Shown in pieces: positions 60,482 to 64,000 of a stretch of 64,000 nt of DNA. The stretch is from assembly GCA_023435305.1 (NCBI GenBank), contig JAEYRV010000004.1:124001-188000 (forward strand). Reading direction: 5' to 3'. Numbering within the stretch: position 1 is the first letter of the stretch; each line of letters starts with the position of its first letter. Position numbers and translations under genes: made by a program. The notes under the pieces are model-generated. The model had not been told where the DNA came from and made no database searches. It was given only the letters and a program-made list of their open reading frames with translations. The stretch is from Bacillota bacterium. Its GTDB lineage: Bacteria; Bacillota; Clostridia; Acetivibrionales; DTU013.

Positions 60482-62587
60482 ATGTCAAAAAATTTCAGCA
60501 TGAAACTGGCCGGGAGAGATCTTACGGTTGAGACCGGCAAACTTGCACAGCTAGCAAACGGAGCTGCACTTGTCAGATATGGTGACACTGTCATTATGTC
60601 GACCGCAACGGCATCTTCATCACCCAGAGAGGGTATTGACTTCTTTCCATTAAGTGTGGACTATGAAGAAAAGCTGTACGCTGTCGGAAAAATCCCCGGC
60701 GGATTTATTAAAAGAGAGGGCAAGCCCTCTGAAAAGGCGGTCCTGACCTCAAGAGTCATCGACAGACCGATACGCCCGTTATTCCCGAAGGACCTCAGAA
60801 ATGATGTTGCTGTCGTGAATACAGTACTTTCAGTCGATCAGGACAACTCTCCCGAAATAGCTGCAATGATCGGATCATCCATAGCAATCAGCATTTCCGA
60901 CATCCCGTTCAATGGGCCTATCGGCGGTGTGATACTCGGTCTTGTAGACGGTGAGATCGTTATTAACCCGAATGCAGCTCAAAGGGAAAAGAGCGAAATG
61001 TATGTGACTCTGGCCGGCACCAGTGAAAAGATCACTATGATAGAGGCCGGTGCAAAGGAAGTCTCCGAGGATATAATGTTCGAAGCTGTTAAAAAAGGAC
61101 ATGAGGAGATTAAAAAGATCACAGCATTTATAAAAGAAATAGTTGCTGAAGTCGGTAAACAGAAATTCGAATACAAGTCGGCAGAGGTTCCGAAGGAAAT
61201 ATTCCAGGCAGTATATGACCTGGCATACGAAGGAATGCGCACAGCTGTACTGACTGATGACAAAACTGTAAGGGATACACAGGTGGCGGCCCTTACAGAG
61301 GATGTGCAGCAGAAGCTGGCAGAAACCTTCCCGGACAGCACCGGAGTGATTGCCGAAGCTATATACAAGCTCGAGAAAAAGGTCGTAAGGAAATATATAC
61401 TTGAAGAAGGCAAGAGAGTAGACGGAAGAAGACTTGATGAAATAAGGCCGATGTCGGCAGACGTATCGCTGCTTCCAAGGACTCATGGCTCGGGACTCTT
61501 CCAGAGGGGACAGACCCAGGTAATGACAATCGTTACCCTCGGTGGGATAAGTGAAGCTCAGATGCTTGACGGCGTAGACCTCGAGGATGAGAAGAGGTAT
61601 ATGCACCACTACAACTTCCCGGGCTACAGCGTAGGAGAAGCAAAGACGTCAAGAGGAGCCGGCAGAAGAGAGATCGGACATGGAGCCCTGGCAGAAAGAG
61701 CTTTGGAGCCTGTAATACCAAGTGAAGATGAATTCCCGTATGCTATCAGGCTGGTTTCCGAAGTACTGATGTCCAATGGCTCAACTTCACAGGGAAGCGT
61801 ATGCGGAAGCACACTCGCCCTCATGGATGCAGGCGTTCCGATAAAGGCGCCTGTGGCAGGTATCTCTGCCGGTCTTGTTATTGACGAAGAGAATCCCGAA
61901 AGATTCATCACATTCATGGACATTCAGGGAATCGAAGACTTCTTCGGAGATATGGACTTTAAGGTAGCCGGCACGAAGAAGGGTATAACCGCCATACAGA
62001 TGGATATCAAGGTGGACGGTCTTTCATATGAAATAATCAGACAGGCATTTGAGCTTACAAAAAAAGGCCGCTTCCAGATACTTGATGAAGTCATCGCGCC
62101 GGTAATTGCGGAACCAAGGAAAACGGTTTCGAAATATGCCCCTAAAATGTATAAAATGAACATCAATCCGGATAAGATCAGAGATGTTATCGGACCTGGC
62201 GGAAAGGTGATCAACAAGATAATCGACGAAACAGGCGTCAAGATAGACATAGAGGACGACGGCAGGGTATTTGTTTCTACGCCGGATGAAGCCGCAGGCA
62301 AAAGGGCTATGTCAATAATTGAAGCTATAACAATGGAAGCTCAGCCCGGACAGATATTCCTGGGTAAGGTCACAAGACTGATGACCTTCGGAGTATTTGT
62401 TGAATTCGCTCCAGGAAAAGAAGGACTTGTACACATCTCCAAGCTTGACAACAAGAGGGTCGCAAGGGTCGAAGATGTTTGCAAGGTCGGAGATGAAATG
62501 CTGGTCAAGGTTATGGAAGTTGACAAGCAGGGACGCATAAACCTTTCGAGGAAGGATGCGCTGCCTGATAACAACAGCGAAGAGTAG
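60482..62587 (+). CDS. pnp: Polyribonucleotide nucleotidyltransferase (PNPase)
   Basis: It is a phosphorolytic 3' to 5' exoribonuclease. The 701-residue product has two RNase PH-like domains joined by a helical domain, with SVDYEEKLYAVGKIPGGFIKREG, the catalytic block GDMDFKVAGTKKGITAIQMDIK with the metal-binding Asp residues, a KH domain (IGPGGKVINKIIDETG) and an S1 domain (ARLMTFG-like start, GKEGLVHISKL). AAAAGGAGG precedes ATG 60482. Confidence 0.98.
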   Translation: MSKNFSMKLAGRDLTVETGKLAQLANGAALVRYGDTVIMSTATASSSPREGIDFFPLSVDYEEKLYAVGKIPGGFIKREGKPSEKAVLTSRVIDRPIRPLFPKDLRNDVAVVNTVLSVDQDNSPEIAAMIGSSIAISISDIPFNGPIGGVILGLVDGEIVINPNAAQREKSEMYVTLAGTSEKITMIEAGAKEVSEDIMFEAVKKGHEEIKKITAFIKEIVAEVGKQKFEYKSAEVPKEIFQAVYDLAYEGMRTAVLTDDKTVRDTQVAALTEDVQQKLAETFPDSTGVIAEAIYKLEKKVVRKYILEEGKRVDGRRLDEIRPMSADVSLLPRTHGSGLFQRGQTQVMTIVTLGGISEAQMLDGVDLEDEKRYMHHYNFPGYSVGEAKTSRGAGRREIGHGALAERALEPVIPSEDEFPYAIRLVSEVLMSNGSTSQGSVCGSTLALMDAGVPIKAPVAGISAGLVIDEENPERFITFMDIQGIEDFFGDMDFKVAGTKKGITAIQMDIKVDGLSYEIIRQAFELTKKGRFQILDEVIAPVIAEPRKTVSKYAPKMYKMNINPDKIRDVIGPGGKVINKIIDETGVKIDIEDDGRVFVSTPDEAAGKRAMSIIEAITMEAQPGQIFLGKVTRLMTFGVFVEFAPGKEGLVHISKLDNKRVARVEDVCKVGDEMLVKVMEVDKQGRINLSRKDALPDNNSEE

Positions 62588-62598
62588 ACCGATACATT

Positions 62599-62655
62599 CA
62601 AGGACGGTTGGGCAGCGGTATTATTACCTGTTGATACCGTCCTTTTCCTTTGTCA
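62599..62655 (+). terminator. Terminator after pnp
   Basis: AAGGACGGT (62600-62608) pairs with ACCGTCCTT (62636-62644), with an inner hairpin and a T-rich tail. Confidence 0.8.
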
Positions 62656-62689
62656 CGGATCTATGCAAAAAAGATGTTCAGGAGGCAGT

Positions 62690-63940
62690 ATGCTAAAAAA
62701 GTATACATTAAAAAACGGAGTCAGGGTGGTTTGTGAGAAGCTTCAATATGTCAGGTCGGTTTCGGTGGGCATATGGGTAAAAACAGGATCGCGGGATGAA
62801 GAAGTCAGGATCAACGGCATATCGCATTTCATAGAGCATATGCTGTTCAAGGGTACCCAGACCAGGAGCGCGGCACAGATAGCCGAAGCCATCGATAACA
62901 TAGGCGGACAGCTGAATGCCTTTACAGGCAAGGAATGTACATGCTTTTATGCTAAAACGCTGGATGAGCATATAGATATTGCACTGGATATCCTGAGTGA
63001 TATGTTTTTCAACTCAATATTTGCCAATAAGGACATTGCGCTGGAAAAGCGGGTCATAATCGAAGAAATAGGCATGTATGAGGACTCACCTGAGGATCTT
63101 GTACATGATGTGCTTTCGGAAACTGTTTGGGGCGGGAGCTCCGTTGGATACCCGATATTGGGCACAAAAAAGTCTCTTCGGAATATAAACCGTGAAAGAA
63201 TAATCGAATATATGAAGGCCAGGTACACACCTGCCAATACTGTGATATCAGTAGCAGGCAATTATGATGACAGTTCGCTGCAGGAACTGATTGAAAGGTA
63301 TTTTGGCAGCTGGAGCTCCGGAGCAGTCTCAGATGAAAAGAAGGGTGATGTAGTATTCAAGCCCGATGTAAGGATCCGTGAGAAGGAAACCGAGCAGGTA
63401 CATATATGCATAGGCTTTGAAGGTATACGGAACGGCGATGATGACCTGTATCCTCTTTTGGCAGTGAACAACATATTAGGCGGCGGAATGAGCTCCAGAC
63501 TGTTTCAGAGGATAAGGGAGAAGAAAGGGCTTGTATATTCCATATATTCTTATCCCACCACATACAAGGATACAGGCTTGTTTACCATATATGCGGGAAT
63601 GAAGCCGGATAATCTTGAGGATGTCATAGGTCTGATTTATGATGAAATACGCATAATGAAAAGGAAAGGCATCACGATATCAGACCTTGATAAAACAAGA
63701 GAACAGATGAAGGGCAATTATATTTTAGGACTTGAGAGCACAAGCAGCAGGATGAACAGTATAGGCAAGTCGGAATTGCTGCTTGGTTATATAAATTCAC
63801 CGGAAGAAATACTTAGGAAAATCCAGGCTATAACCATGGAGGGTGTTGATGCCATGATAGCCGGAATACTCGACCTGGAAAGAAAGGGTATCTCAATAGT
63901 CGGAAATATCCATGATAATTTGGATACTGGTTCGCTGTAA
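62690..63940 (+). CDS. M16-family zinc peptidase (YmxG/MlpA type)
   Basis: The 416-residue product is of the pitrilysin/processing-peptidase fold. It has the inverted zinc motif HFIEHMLFKG (HxxEH) near residue 50, the distal Glu in LEKRVIIEEIGMYEDSPEDLVHD, and the R/Y region GGGMSSRLFQRIREKKGLVYSIYS in the second half. It is a complete single-domain-pair protein of the usual length. CAGGAGG selects ATG 62690. It follows pnp as in Bacillus, where the next genes belong to dipicolinate and lysine synthesis. Confidence 0.94.
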   Translation: MLKKYTLKNGVRVVCEKLQYVRSVSVGIWVKTGSRDEEVRINGISHFIEHMLFKGTQTRSAAQIAEAIDNIGGQLNAFTGKECTCFYAKTLDEHIDIALDILSDMFFNSIFANKDIALEKRVIIEEIGMYEDSPEDLVHDVLSETVWGGSSVGYPILGTKKSLRNINRERIIEYMKARYTPANTVISVAGNYDDSSLQELIERYFGSWSSGAVSDEKKGDVVFKPDVRIREKETEQVHICIGFEGIRNGDDDLYPLLAVNNILGGGMSSRLFQRIREKKGLVYSIYSYPTTYKDTGLFTIYAGMKPDNLEDVIGLIYDEIRIMKRKGITISDLDKTREQMKGNYILGLESTSSRMNSIGKSELLLGYINSPEEILRKIQAITMEGVDAMIAGILDLERKGISIVGNIHDNLDTGSL

Positions 63941-63964
63941 CCATATCTCTAAAACGCAAAGAGA

Positions 63965-64000
63965 AGGGCAGTAATGCTCCGGAGCCGAAGGAACAGGCAC
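63965..64000 (+). promoter_or_regulatory. Possible start of a lysine riboswitch, cut by the window edge
   Basis: The final bases carry GGGCAGTAATGCTCC and GGAGCCGAAGG, which resemble the 5' parts of a clostridial lysine (L-box) aptamer, with its AGTA loop and GCCGAAGG element. Lysine-pathway genes often follow in this chromosomal setting. Only a fragment is visible, so the call is weak. Confidence 0.35.

Overview
The window reads as chromosomal core DNA of an anaerobic, endospore-forming member of the Clostridia. The evidence is the complete eight-gene spoIIIA operon, spoIVB, spo0A, ylbJ, the cotJABC spore-coat cluster, a clostridial T-box in front of ileS, an OLE RNA with its partner gene oapA, and the gene order, which follows the conserved Firmicutes order around recG-coaD, efp-spoIIIA, xseAB-ispA-dxs-recN-spo0A, sepF-divIVA-ileS and rpsO-pnp. 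No tRNA or rRNA gene, CRISPR array, prophage or intact transposase gene was seen. Assignments rest on reading motifs and context only; no search was run.

Layout. Positions 1-1211 hold only the first codon of a leftward gene and a run of repeats. Then come recG, rsmD, coaD and a coiled-coil b-subunit-like protein (1212-4875), opposed by ylbJ. Positions 6161-6726 are repeat-rich. A leftward ilvE and a rightward chemoreceptor follow. From 9559 a long rightward series carries yqeG, aroE, a prepilin peptidase, comFB, aroQ, an Xaa-Pro peptidase, efp, an acidic zinc-ribbon protein and lepB. A leftward serine hydrolase separates these from spoIIIAA-AH. The Asp23-type genes, nusB, xseA, xseB and ispA lead into the OLE RNA (27438-28090), then oapA, dxs, tlyA, nadK, argR, recN, spoIVB and spo0A.

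After spo0A come a leftward MerR-type regulator and a pseudouridine synthase, then rightward genes for a PLP enzyme, an HlyD-like protein, yggS, sepF, ylmG, ylmH, divIVA, a T-box leader and ileS, and aroB. A second repeat-rich gap (49184-49760) carries a 45-bp tandem repeat and what look like orphan ends of an IS21-like element. Then come a small membrane protein, a DksA/TraR-like zinc protein and a PAS-GGDEF-EAL c-di-GMP enzyme. A leftward DNA-damage block (a Y-family polymerase with a small partner gene, and a YcaQ-like glycosylase) has a LexA-type box at each of its two promoters. An unrecognised anchored protein, cotJABC, a third repeat locus, rpsO, pnp and an M16 peptidase close the window. 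The last 40 bases may be the start of a lysine riboswitch.

The genes work together in four main themes: mother-cell and forespore programmes of sporulation (spo0A, spoIVB, spoIIIA, ylbJ, cotJ); isoprenoid and shikimate metabolism (ispA, dxs; aroE, aroQ, aroB); translation and RNA turnover (efp, ileS, rpsO, pnp, rsmD, tlyA, ylmH); and replication repair (recG, recN, xseAB, SOS genes).

The most unusual content lies between genes. A 41-bp tandem array attached to a 96-bp core and an inverted end copy occurs twice, 59 kb apart and in opposite orientations. It looks like an undescribed non-coding mobile or expandable element. Several other short tandem repeats and inverted-repeat elements occupy most of the long gaps.
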